64,000 nt of DNA, from NCBI GenBank assembly GCA_017979445.1, contig CM030714.1:6827049-6891048 (forward strand), read 5' to 3'. The stretch is from Akebia trifoliata. Taxonomy: Eukaryota > Streptophyta > Magnoliopsida > Ranunculales > Lardizabalaceae. The notes beneath the pieces were generated by a model. The model saw only the letters and a program-made list of their open reading frames with translations. It had not been told where the DNA came from and did not search any database. Made by a program: the position numbers and the translations under genes. This document shows, piece by piece, positions 44,366 through 55,300 of the stretch. Positions within the stretch are counted from its first letter, which is position 1. Each line of letters opens with the position of its first letter.

Positions 44366-44945
44366 CATTAAGCTTGTAATGGTGGTACTTAGATGATATT
44401 GAAAAACATCTAACAATACGAATACAACAACTATAAACTAAATGAAGTAAGCATCTACAGACGCACCAGAGTTCAGCCCCACGAGAAAAATAGAAAAAGA
44501 AAGGAATGGCAAGTGCTGAAGAGAAGGCCGACTACATATGCATTTATTGACATGAAATTGATAGATTTTTTAACAAGTTACATGTTAGGGATGGGTGAGC
44601 CATCTGTTGGACACCACAGAAAATTGACGCCCCCACCTTAAAATTTATATTTAATATAATTATGATCATTTTGGTAAGAAACAGAGAAAATTGATGCCAT
44701 AACTCTATAATCACGTTGGTTAATTTTCAAAAGAATATGGATCCTATGTACCTAGAGTAGAGGATTGAAACCATATAAGCCACAATCCAAGGCATTGATG
44801 CCTAAATTATCTCCCTTTTAAAATTTCTTTGGATTATGGCTTATGTGGCATGTATTGAAGTGTGAGAGAAGGGTTTCAATCCTAGAGAAGGGTGCATACG
44901 ATGTTGGATTCTTTTCAAAATGTCAAAATATCATTCTTTTACTAT
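44366..44945. other. Intergenic DNA with dispersed duplicate words
   Basis: The segment 44610-44725 (GAAAATTGA..., ATAATCACGTTGGTTA) has a diverged copy at about 48470-48590. No gene is seen. Confidence 0.4.
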
Positions 44946-44953
44946 ATAAAGTC

Positions 44954-45792
44954 TAGGGTGCAACTTGGTTCATTTTAGAGCAAAATCAAAATTGAACCGA
45001 CCAAGGTCGGTTCCATTATATGAGAACCAGAATCGAACCGATCTAGTCTAGAACTGAACCAACCCAAACCGACCTTAATTTGGTTTGGTTCGGTTCGGTT
45101 CCAAGAGTTGCAAAAAAAAGTTTTTCTTACTCAAATTTATCAATAAAATTATGTAAACACATGAATTATGAAAAATTAAAAACCCAAGAAGAAGATTATG
45201 AGATCACGTAAAAATTATATTAATTTCAAAAAAAAAAAAAAAAGGATTTCTAAAAATTATTTAAAAAATTAATTTTTCTCCAAAACTACAAAACCCATCC
45301 CAAAACAAAATGAGTTTTCTATAAGGTAACTTGTAGTCGCACACCCGCAGCCACACGGAGAGAGAGAGAGAGAGAGAGAGAAGGAAGACCTATTGGCCAC
45401 CGGAGTTGAGAGGTAACTTGCACCCGCACGCCGAGAGAGAGAGAGAGAGAGAGAGAGAAGACCCATTGGTCACTAGAGTTGAGAGATAACCTGCAGCCGC
45501 ATGCTGAGAAATAGAGAGGCCCCGACTGCCAGAGTTGAGAGGCAGCACGTAGCCCGCAACCGCACCTCACCTGCAAGAGACGACAGAGAGAGAGTAGAGG
45601 AGGGAAAGATGAAAGAAGGAAAAATAGTTTAGGATTTTAAAAAAGAATTTTATTTTATTTAAAAATAATTGTTAGTTTGATTTTTTATCAAGTCTGAATC
45701 GAACCATTACTAATTCTAAACCGAACTAAATCAATCCAAAATACACAGTTTGATTCGATTCTCGATTTGAACCGAATTAACTTGCACCCCTA
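44954..45792. mobile_element. Non-autonomous hAT element with perfect 8-bp target duplication
   Basis: ATAAAGTC occurs directly at 44946-44953 and 45793-45800. The ends TAGGGTGCAACTTGGTTC and, reversed, TAGGGGTGCAAGTTAATTC are inverted repeats of the same type as at 16358 and 53191. Inside, GGTTCGGTTCGG and AACCGA words occur in both orientations. The centre (45328-45590) contains about three diverged tandem units of roughly 70-80 bp with long GA runs. Confidence 0.9.
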
Positions 45793-45800
45793 ATAAAGTC

Positions 45801-46125
45801 TTTGTAATCACCCTTTAATTAAAATTTTAAATTACAAATACGTGCCTAGATGGCTCCAATATATTTTTCTTGTGAAATCTTGGACCAATTGAAATTAGGC
45901 GTTAGAACTTAGGATATGCGGGCCCCCCTTAACTGATTAGGATTACATCAGGTTGAAGAACACGTGGACTCTTCAGTTTTGGTAAATATTTGACAAACCC
46001 ACATGTTTACAAACTAAAATTGACATGTCCCATGACTACAATCTTCGTTGTTAGATTAAGATATCTTTTTTTTTTTTTCCCCTCAAAATCAACCAACTTC
46101 AACCTTTGGAATAAGATTCTGCTAA
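45801..46125. other. Intergenic DNA, part of a dispersed repeat
   Basis: The part 45920-46030 (GATTAGGATTACATCAGG, GACAAACCCACATGTTTACA) has a diverged second copy at 46695-46780. No gene is seen. Confidence 0.4.
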
Positions 46126-46135
46126 GATGACAGTG

Positions 46136-46340
46136 TTGATGATAACAGTGATGAGGGCATATTGAGGTTACATTTTTGGGGCGATGGTGGTGATGATGAC
46201 GACTATGATAATAACAGTGATGAGGGCATATTGGGGTCACATTTTGGGGGCGATGGTGGTGATGATCACGACCATGATAATAACAATGATGAGGACATTG
46301 AGGTCATTTTCAACGGTGATGATGACATTGAGATCACTTT
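46136..46340. repeat. Minisatellite of about 69 bp with GAT-rich units
   Basis: The block starting GATAACAGTGATGAGGGCAT recurs with a period of about 69 bp, followed by a third shorter unit. One frame reads as Asp/Gly-rich peptide but this reflects the GAT repeat. A related piece occurs near 50775-50830. Confidence 0.6.
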
Positions 46341-49245
46341 TTAATAGTTTATAAGAAAAGACTGAGGTCAAGGGTCACGTCTTGAATCTCAAAACGTAAG
46401 GAGGTATCTCAAACTTTTTAGAAAGACTATAGGGTTTTGAGTTTAGCTAATTATGACTACGAGGCATGTGCAAAAGCACATGATCCCAACTTTGTAAACT
46501 TGACATTCAATGGTTGAGATTTATATGCATCTCGAAAACACACATCTTGAATATATTTATCTCGAGGTTAAATCATAACTATTGGATTTTGTGTTTAAAC
46601 AATTGAGACACCTTACAAAATATAGGATTTGTGCATGTTTAATTTTGAGAGATTCTATTGCCACACCAAATTAGATGTTTGGGATGTATGGGATCCATGA
46701 ATTGATTAGGATTGCATTAGACTCTTTGTAGTTTTGATAAATATTTGACAAACCCCTATGTTTACAAACTAAAATTGACATGGAGAAGCCTTTTCCTTAG
46801 TAAGATCTTGCACCTTATTAAGGATTGTTTTGCTCAAATGGACTACAAAATCAACAATTCAACACCAAAGCCCTTTAAGTTTCCTTGAAAAAATTAGGTC
46901 CAATTTTTTATTTTTATTTTTCAAAATTTTTTTTAAGCTTTTATCCAAGGTTTTGACAATGGACAACTGCCAAACTTCTACATACTCCCAATTTTAAAAT
47001 TGAAATTCATCGGTGAAGGCACACTTATTGGCCAAGCGCGCGGGTCACATATAAGTGCAACCATTTGACAAAAGCAACATATATCTTTTATATGCAAATC
47101 TCAATCAGAATTCCAATCATGCTAATTTGGAGGGATTCTCGTTAAACATTTCATGATTTTTTTTTTTTTTTTTCAAAATTCATAAATATTTTTTCCTCTA
47201 CAACCTTGAAGCATCAATGCCACAAGGTGAACCTAAGGATCCTTAGTGAGGGTGAAATCCTTACCAACTTAGTAAGGCTAGGCAGATTCGTTGACATGTG
47301 CCTTGATTACAATCTTTTTTTATAGACTAAAAAATAACTTATTTTTTAGGAAAAATTACTTAAAGGACCCTCGTGGAGGGACTTATTTCTAAATAGCCAC
47401 TAAATTTTTGACGATAGCTTGGTAGGACATTTAGTAAACTTTTCTTTTCTAAATGGTCCCTCATTACTTTCAAACTCACCATTTTTTTCTTTTTAGGTGT
47501 TGTTTGTTAAACTGAAAAAAATAAACGTTGAATGACATTAAGCGTTGAAAAAATTATTTGTTTAGATGATGAATCATGTTTGTTACACATTGCTGAAACT
47601 GGTAAATTGTTTTTGTTACCTTTACAATCATATTATACATTGTTTGCATGTTTCAAATGCTTATTTATTATCAAACACAATAAAATATATTATTTCTTAT
47701 AAAATTAAAATATAATTTATTTTTAAATAATAAATAATACTCAAATCTTCAATTTATAAATAATAATTTCTATTTATAAAAAGCCTACAAATTTCAAATT
47801 AAAAATAATAATGTCATACAAGTCACTAAAATTTGAAATCAACTTTAAAAGAACTTAATTTTGGATGAATAATTTTCGATGGAAATGAAGGATGTGTAAT
47901 TATAAAAGCACCCTATGAATTAATAAGGACAACCCACACTATAGCCATTTTTTTTTTTTTTTTATATGGGTTAAAGTTTTTGGAATGAGCAAATTTTTAG
48001 TGAGGATGATCTATATGGTCTAGAGATCATCCTCATCAAAAATCAGTTCATTTTGAAACTTCAAAATGAGGCCAAGGGGTCATATCTTCACTTTCAAAAC
48101 ATAAGGAAGTATCTAAATTTTTTGCAAATGCTTGAGAGGCATGCCATTAGCATGTAAATAGAAAAGGGATACATATCTATGGCAGATATGATTTAAAGAA
48201 AAAAAAAAAATTTAATTATGACTAGAAGGAAGCATGGGCAAAAGCACGTGTTACAAAATATAAGATCTATGTATGTTTAATTTTTTTATAATTACTTTAA
48301 AGGAATAATTTTAAATAAATAATATAATTTTTACAATGCTCTATCTCTCTTACACGGATATACAAACGATTATGCATATACATGAGAATATAGCCTTTGT
48401 TAGTTATATGCCAATCTTTACTATTATAATGAGAGAAGGCAGAGTAGAAGTGATTCAACACCAAATTTGGGATCCCGCATATGCTCCCACTTTTACATGT
48501 AAAACTTAATATAATTAAGGTTATTATGGTAAATATCTAAGAAAATTGTTGTTCACAATCTTAAAATTACGTTGGTTAGTTTTCAAAATTACAAAAATAT
48601 CATCTTTTACTATGTAATCTTCATAAATCCCTTTAATTGATATTTTAAATTACAAATAAACTTTTTTGATACATGTCCGTTTGTGCCGCCTTTTATTGAT
48701 ATATAAAATTATATTATAATTAATTAATTATAAGTATTTAAAGAGTGTAAAGTAGAATGATCTCTTCCTTTAAAATTAGAAGTTAGGAGTTTTTGCTTTT
48801 CACAACAAAGAGTTGGCATTGAATTAAATCAGGCTCAAATTTTGATATGTTAATCTAATGTCTGGTTTTTGATAAAGATTGAATTTGGTAACAAATGGGT
48901 CGGATTTGTATCAAATATTTCTTGATTCTAAATGAACTCTAGAAGATATCACATGAGAAAATATATAAATTATATTATATTAATCATTTAGAGAGATGTT
49001 GTATATCAAAAGATATTTTGTTTACAAGAAGAACGAAAAGTGGATAAGGACTTCAATTATGTGGCTAGATGGGGAGGTCAATTGGGATCCAATTGTCCAC
49101 TAGACTTCATGTATGGCTGTGAGGCATTATGTTTGGCCGGGAAGGAGATGCCAATTGAGGTGTAAATAGTAGGAAGGAAAGATCGATGTCCCAAGTTGAC
49201 CTTCTTCTTGTTCGTTAGTGTCAGCATGAGTCAATTTGGGAGAAC
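46341..49245. other. Intergenic DNA with old dispersed duplications and a short inverted repeat
   Basis: No gene is seen. Several blocks are diverged copies of others in 44.6-46.7 kb. At about 47965-48070 GAGGATGATCT and AGATCATCCTC form the arms of a hairpin like the core of the MITEs at 6576 and 51813. A reversed tRNA-like head is at 47245-47285. Confidence 0.4.
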
Positions 49246-49249
49246 AATG

Positions 49250-49650
49250 TCATCCTAAGGATTTACAAGAGGACGGTACGCGTTTTCCTCTTGGATCTCT
49301 CAACTAAGGCCACCAAACCTTGCCTTCAAATTGTTTTTCCATGGTTATGCTAGTCCATGAGCCAGACACCAACCTGCAAGGGTTTGCCGGCACCAGTGAC
49401 GGTGTCATACTATTGATACTATTACCTGCATGTGGCGTGTCATCCTAAGGATCTGCAAGAGGAGGGTACGCGTAACAGTGGTCCCTAACACCTTTTCTTT
49501 TGAAAACCCGGGATCTCTCAACTAAGACCCACCAAACCTTGACCTCAAATCGTTTTCCTATGGTTATGCTAGTCCTGGCTTACATGAGCCAAACACCAAC
49601 CTGCAAGAGTTTGCAGATGCCAGTGGCGGTGTTGTACTATTACCTGCTTG
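49250..49650. repeat. 190-bp tandem duplication, GC-richer than its surroundings
   Basis: A block starting TCATCCTAAGGAT is repeated with a start-to-start distance of 190 bp (49250 and 49440). Both copies share GATCTCTCAACTAAG, CCACCAAACCTTG, GGTTATGCTAGTCC and GACACCAACCTGCAAG-like words. The second copy has insertions and is longer. Origin is unknown. Confidence 0.65.
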
Positions 49651-49659
49651 CAGCATGAT

Positions 49660-51800
49660 TGTCCTAGTGCCATTGATAAACCATGGGCTACATCATGTTT
49701 GCACGAATGGTGTAGCCACCTACAAGGCTCCTACCATGATGCGACCGTCAAGCTAGGTAGGATGAGTCGTATTGCTCGTTGGCATTCGTACTCCCAGCTG
49801 GTGCCCTTGGGATGTGCATTGTTTACATTCCAAAGATGCTTATCAACAAATTTCATCCAACCTAATTAGTATCATATCATATTTGGTTCTAAATATTAAG
49901 ATTTGATAAAGACCTGATCCATTAAGGATCTAATTGATCTGATAAAAATTTTAACCGTCGTTGGATCATTCTCAATCCGACGTTTAAGATGTAAAGGGGA
50001 AAATAGGGTTTTTTATTTTTTTACTCTCTCATGTAAATGTGTAGCTCACCTCACTCTAAGCTGAACCAGTTCATGTACTAGGTACTCCTCCCCTTCTCTC
50101 TCTTTAATGAACTTTCCCAAAGTCCAAACCCTATTGAAAGAACGAATCGGATTTGCGCCCAATAATCGATTTGCTCCATCTCCTCCATGCCTCTTCGTCT
50201 CCAACAAATTTATACTTTAATCGGATTCAATCGGATCTGGATTACAAGGTGATAATTTTGGATTGGTAGTGGGTTGATGATGATCCGATATAGATCTGAC
50301 CCATCACCCATTGCCAATCCTAATGCAATATTTATGATTATATATGTGTATTTGACATTTTAGTTCAAATATCGTTAGGGTTCAAGAGAGATAAGTTGGA
50401 TGAGAGATAGATAAAGATTGTATGATCGCCTTATTGTATTAAAGGCATTTTTGTCAGATTAAAATGAGGGTATTTTTTATTTTCAAGAAATTCCATCATT
50501 CTCACTATTTGTTTAGTACTAATCAATGATTGAGACCTTCCACTAGGGGTAGACCTTAAGTTGTATTTCAAACGTATATGTCTAGTATGAAGCCTTGTTA
50601 GCAATTTGGACAACAATAAAAATTTGATTCGTGAAAAAATTGACTTTTATTTAATTTTGAATTGCAAAAATCTGATCTAATATTCGATAAATGAAAAATA
50701 TGTTGCATATGATTCATACATGTATTATCTGTTTCATTTCAAAAATTTGAAAATAAAAAATTCGACCATATGATAGTAATGTTAATAGTGCTAGTGGTGA
50801 TAGTGAGGACATTGAGGTTATTGTTCCATTAATTTTTAAAAGAAGACCAAAGTCAAGGAACAAATCATTAATTTGAAAATTTAAAGTGTAATCTTAAATA
50901 AATGTAGAGGGTTATGTCATTATTTTTTTTTTTAAAGATAAAAAGGGACATTTGTCATGTAAAAATGTGGATTCCTCAAAAAATTTTAAGTATGGCAGAT
51001 TCAAAGTCGACTTGTGTTACACATCATAACTTATAAGTTTACACTTTGCAACATACTACAAGGTATAGTAGCATTTTTTTTTTCACCGAGTTTTATAAAA
51101 ATTTGTATAAGTCAAAAGATTTGTTAAAAACATGTTTTATTCTTTTCAATGTTAAAATCCATGAATTATTAAGAATAGCTCAATAATTTGAAGAATAATA
51201 CTTGCATGGAAAAAAAAAAGAAAAATTCATGAATTTTTCAAGAATTAAATGGGAGATTGATTGCTAACAAGTGCATGGAGTAGTTTAGATAGGGCGGAAT
51301 TAGAAAAACCAATAATGTTATAATATAAAATAAATAAAAAAATGAAAAAGAAAAAGAGGCAACCTCCACAACTCTGCTCTTTCTGAATCTCTCAAGTCCA
51401 TGGTTTTAAAACTTGAGATTGGGATGACTCGATCAATTCAACTTGGTCTTAGATGCAATTTGGCAATATGGGCAATGCTAATTGTTTACAATATTTTGAA
51501 AAATTCATGATTTTTATATAAAAAATCATCTTTTAATGATTTAGATATTTATTGTTTATAATAAAAATAGATTTTGTGAAAAAATATCTAGTAATCCACC
51601 TTAAAAAGAAAAATGATACCATTTAAACAAAAATATATATTGATAAATAATACTGAAGCAATTTAAATTATTTGAACCAGGCTTTGGGTTTTTTTTTTTT
51701 AAAATTATTTTTATTGACATAAAACTAAAAAAGAAAAAAAAAAAATTAATCCAATTTGTAGGCTTGTAAAAGAAAATAAAAAAACGTTTTGAACATAAAT
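49660..51800. other. Intergenic DNA, no gene recognised
   Basis: No conserved coding motif was found. It is AT-rich beyond 50.3 kb, with words shared with 46.1-46.4 kb at about 50775-50920. Confidence 0.4.
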
Positions 51801-51811
51801 ATATTATATTA

Positions 51812-52216
51812 GGGTAGTGCTCGGAGGCCCTAAAGAGAATTAAACATTGTGCCAAACATTTTTGAAATGTATGGGTTAGAAGTTTTAGAATGGGTTGATT
51901 TTTTGTTGGGCTGATTTTTTATGAGGATGATCTCTTCGTCAGAATGATCTTAACTAAAAATCAGCTCATTCCAAAACTTCTAGTTTCGTCAAAAAAATTT
52001 TTATAAGAATCGGATGATCCACAATTCTTCAACTTGTAAATTGGGGTTAGAAGTTTCAGAATAAGTTAATTTTTTGTGAGAATGATCTCTATGATGAAGA
52101 GATCATGATAGAGATCATCCTAAAACAATCAGTTCATTTTAAAACTTCGATCTCCTATCTTGAAAAATGGTGGGCACAATGTTCGGCACTCTTTATAGGG
52201 CCTCCGAACGCTTCCC
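51812..52216. mobile_element. MULE-type MITE immediately upstream of the transporter gene
   Basis: The ends GGGTAGTGCTCGGAGGCCCT and, reversed, GGGAAGCGTTCGGAGGCCCT match at about 16 of 20 positions. Flanking 9-mers ATTATATTA (51803-51811) and ATTGTATTA (52217-52225) differ at one base. Interior arms carry AATCAG(C/T)TCATT and GATGATCTCT words in inverted order, as in the element at 6576-6970. It ends about 155 bases before the transporter start codon. Confidence 0.75.
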
Positions 52217-52371
52217 ATTGTATTATATTAGAAAAAATTATAATTAATCCTCCACGCTCATTGCTCAAGTCTCAACTCTCAGACTGTCAGCTGTTGAGAC
52301 ATTTGTTAATATAGATACGCGGAGGCGAGCTTTATGCAGCTGCAATAGTACTCTCTCTCTCTCATCCTAAA
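52217..52371 (+). promoter_or_regulatory. Promoter-proximal region and leader of the transporter gene
   Basis: Only about 155 bases separate the MITE from the start codon. They include a CT run at 52351-52363 that probably lies in the leader. No strong TATA box is visible, as is usual for broadly expressed plant genes. Confidence 0.4.
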
Positions 52372-55300
52372 ATGGCGGATCGAATGGTGAGATTTTTCAG
52401 AGAAGAAGCTCGCACTTACTTTTACATCCTTCTCTACATCGCTCTTTCCAGTGGACAGATCTTCTTCAACAAGGTCCGTTTCTTAGCTTAGGGTTTACCA
52501 ATCTAACAACTTTTTTGATTGTTTGTCTCTTAAATTTCATTCTCTTCGATCCATGATTTTAACTCAACGATTTGGGTTTCCTCTTTTGATTTCTTCCATT
52601 GTTGCTTGTTAGATTCTGTTCCTACAAATCGATTCGATACTCAATTTTGCTTGTTAGATCTTGATTAACATATTTTGACTAATGCAACTTCAATTAATGG
52701 AGAATAAGGCTACTTAGAATCCTTTCAAGAGGTTAATTTTGTTGTGAATTAGTAGGTTTATAGAAGTAGAATCAAATCAAGAAAAAAAAAGAACAATGGA
52801 GAACACAAGTGTAATGTGGTTTGGATCTAAATTCTTTTACTTATTCTCATGAAGCAAAGCAAACCCATTTTAATTCCTAAAATATAGGAACTCGATTCAC
52901 TTTGAATTCTCAATGTTCTTCCACTTGAATGCATGTTCATATCTCCTTTACTTCAATCCAAGAGATTTCCACCTAAACGTTACTTATGATCAAGTAGTCT
53001 TTATTCCAAGAGAAGTTCTGCACCAAATGAGCTTCTCCTTTGCATTGGGCTTTGTAAGCATGTCAACGACATTGTCATAAATATGGAGCTTTTGTAATAT
53101 GTTTTGACTATCGTCTACCAGAGTATAATGTGATATTGCACAATATGTTTAGTACTAGAATGGAAGGCTGGATTCCTAGATAGATGACGATAGGACTGCA
53201 ACTTGGGCGTGTTGGGGACCAACCCAAGCTTGACAAACACCTACCCATGCCCATGCCAAATCGACCTCGGGCATGGAATGCCCAACCCAAACCCAACCCA
53301 AGTTGGGTTGGTCTGGTCTGGTTACTTCATTCCTCATTAATACTAGATAGTTCAGTAATGTTAAGGGGTAAAGATAAGTGGTATCTAAAATAACTTAAAA
53401 CTTATAATTATTTTTCCTAAAAATTTGTTTCAAAATTTTATATAGAAAATTTTAAAAATAAGAAGCTGACTAACTAAAGTAACCATCTTTATTTAGTGTT
53501 TATCGTAATTGCTTATGAAAAAACATTAAAATTATAATATAATCAAAAGATAATATGGAATTACATTTAAACAAAAGCATTAATAATGAAAATAATCACA
53601 CGTAAGTTTTGATATATAGGTAAACAAAAGCATCTTGAAATTTGATTTGTGAATGGGAAAGAAACCACGATATAAGAAATATTTTTAAATTATGACCATA
53701 TTAAGTTCGGGTTCAGGCAAATCAGGTTGCCCAATACCTATGCCTGAACCCAAACCAATATGAGTTAGGCATTTTTTTTTGTTTTTTGATTACCCAAACC
53801 CGAGGCCAAACCCAAGCTAACTATGCCCATACCTAACCCAAGGTTGGGTTCAACCCAGCGGGTTCGGGTTTGGCCTGCCCAAGTTGCAACCCTAGATGAA
53901 GAGCATTTTGTGTATCGCAATGAAGTTGTGCTCCTCTTTGCTCAAATTTCAAGTCTCCAAGCAACCTCTTCGGCCAAATTGCCTTTCTTGATGTGTGTGT
54001 GTGACCGACATACATTCATCATTTGCAGTAGAATGGTAACCACATATTGCAACCTTGATAACTAATTGATTGTACACCCTATAATAGATGTTCTTCTATC
54101 CAAGTCCCTACAAAATCTTCATCAGTTGATTTCCATCAAACCAATACAAACATTTGAAGTACCTTTCAGATAATGAAATATTTACTTCATAGCAGTCCTA
54201 TGCTTCTATCCGAGGTTTCCATGTATTTAGTAACATCTCCCATCGCTTGTGTACATCAAGTTTGGTGCTAACCATGGATAACATGAGGATCCCTATTGTT
54301 GCTGTACATGATACTAAGATATTTTTGTCTTCTCTACTTCAGTTCTAGGAGATTGTTTGATAGAAAACATTATGTTCATAGGAAATGGGGTACTAATTTG
54401 CTTGGCATTTTGTATATGGAAGATCGCTAAACCTTTTCCACAACTCTTCTGAGTTAACCAGATTTTATTGTTCTTTCTAACACTGAGGACAGTCATTTCA
54501 AGAATTCAATTAAGTCCACCCAAATCCTTCATTTCATACTCCCTAACCAATTGAGATTTAAGAGTGATAACATTTTCAAGATTTGGACCTCCTACAATCA
54601 TGCTTTCAACATATATAATATAATAAAGCTACCATCTCTACACCTATGAAAATAGGCATGATCACATCTATGAAAACCTAAGCTCGTCATGAAGTAAAAT
54701 ATCTCTTGTACCAACATCTTGGTGTCTTTTTTAAACCAAAATGCTATTTATTCAACTTGCAAATGAATTGTTTTTACCATCCTCCATAAATCTTTCAATC
54801 TGTGGCATAAATTTTTAGTTAACCATGCAAAAAGATGATTTTCACGTCTAATTATTCCAACTCTAGTTCAAGAGCAACCACTATTCTAATAATGCTTATA
54901 CAACAACAGGAGAGAAAACTTTATCAAAACCAATACCTGATTTTTGAGCATCGCCTTTGATGTAGAACAAATTGCTTTCAAGAAGAGAATTGTCATGGCC
55001 GAATCAACCCACCTAGATTTGGCTGAGTTGACTCAGCTTGACCAAGTCAACTCATTTTGACCAGTCTGGTTTGGATTGACCAGGTTGGGTCCATACTTAA
55101 TCCAATTTTGATTTCAGTCTTATGTGTTTAGTTTATTTTAAGTAATTTAGAAATTGTTTAGTTAGTTTTTATTTCAACTTTAGGAAATTTCTATTATGTC
55201 TAGTTTCTAATTTGTTTAGTCTCTAATTTGTTTTTAAGTTTCTATTTTTTTTTTAAATTTTTTATTATTATTTAGACTATAATTAGAAGTGTTTAGAAGT

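Noticed and set aside
46162..46344. Asp/Gly-rich frame that looks like a calcium-binding or acidic protein
   Set aside because: It is produced by the GAT-rich minisatellite and has no start context or conserved domain.
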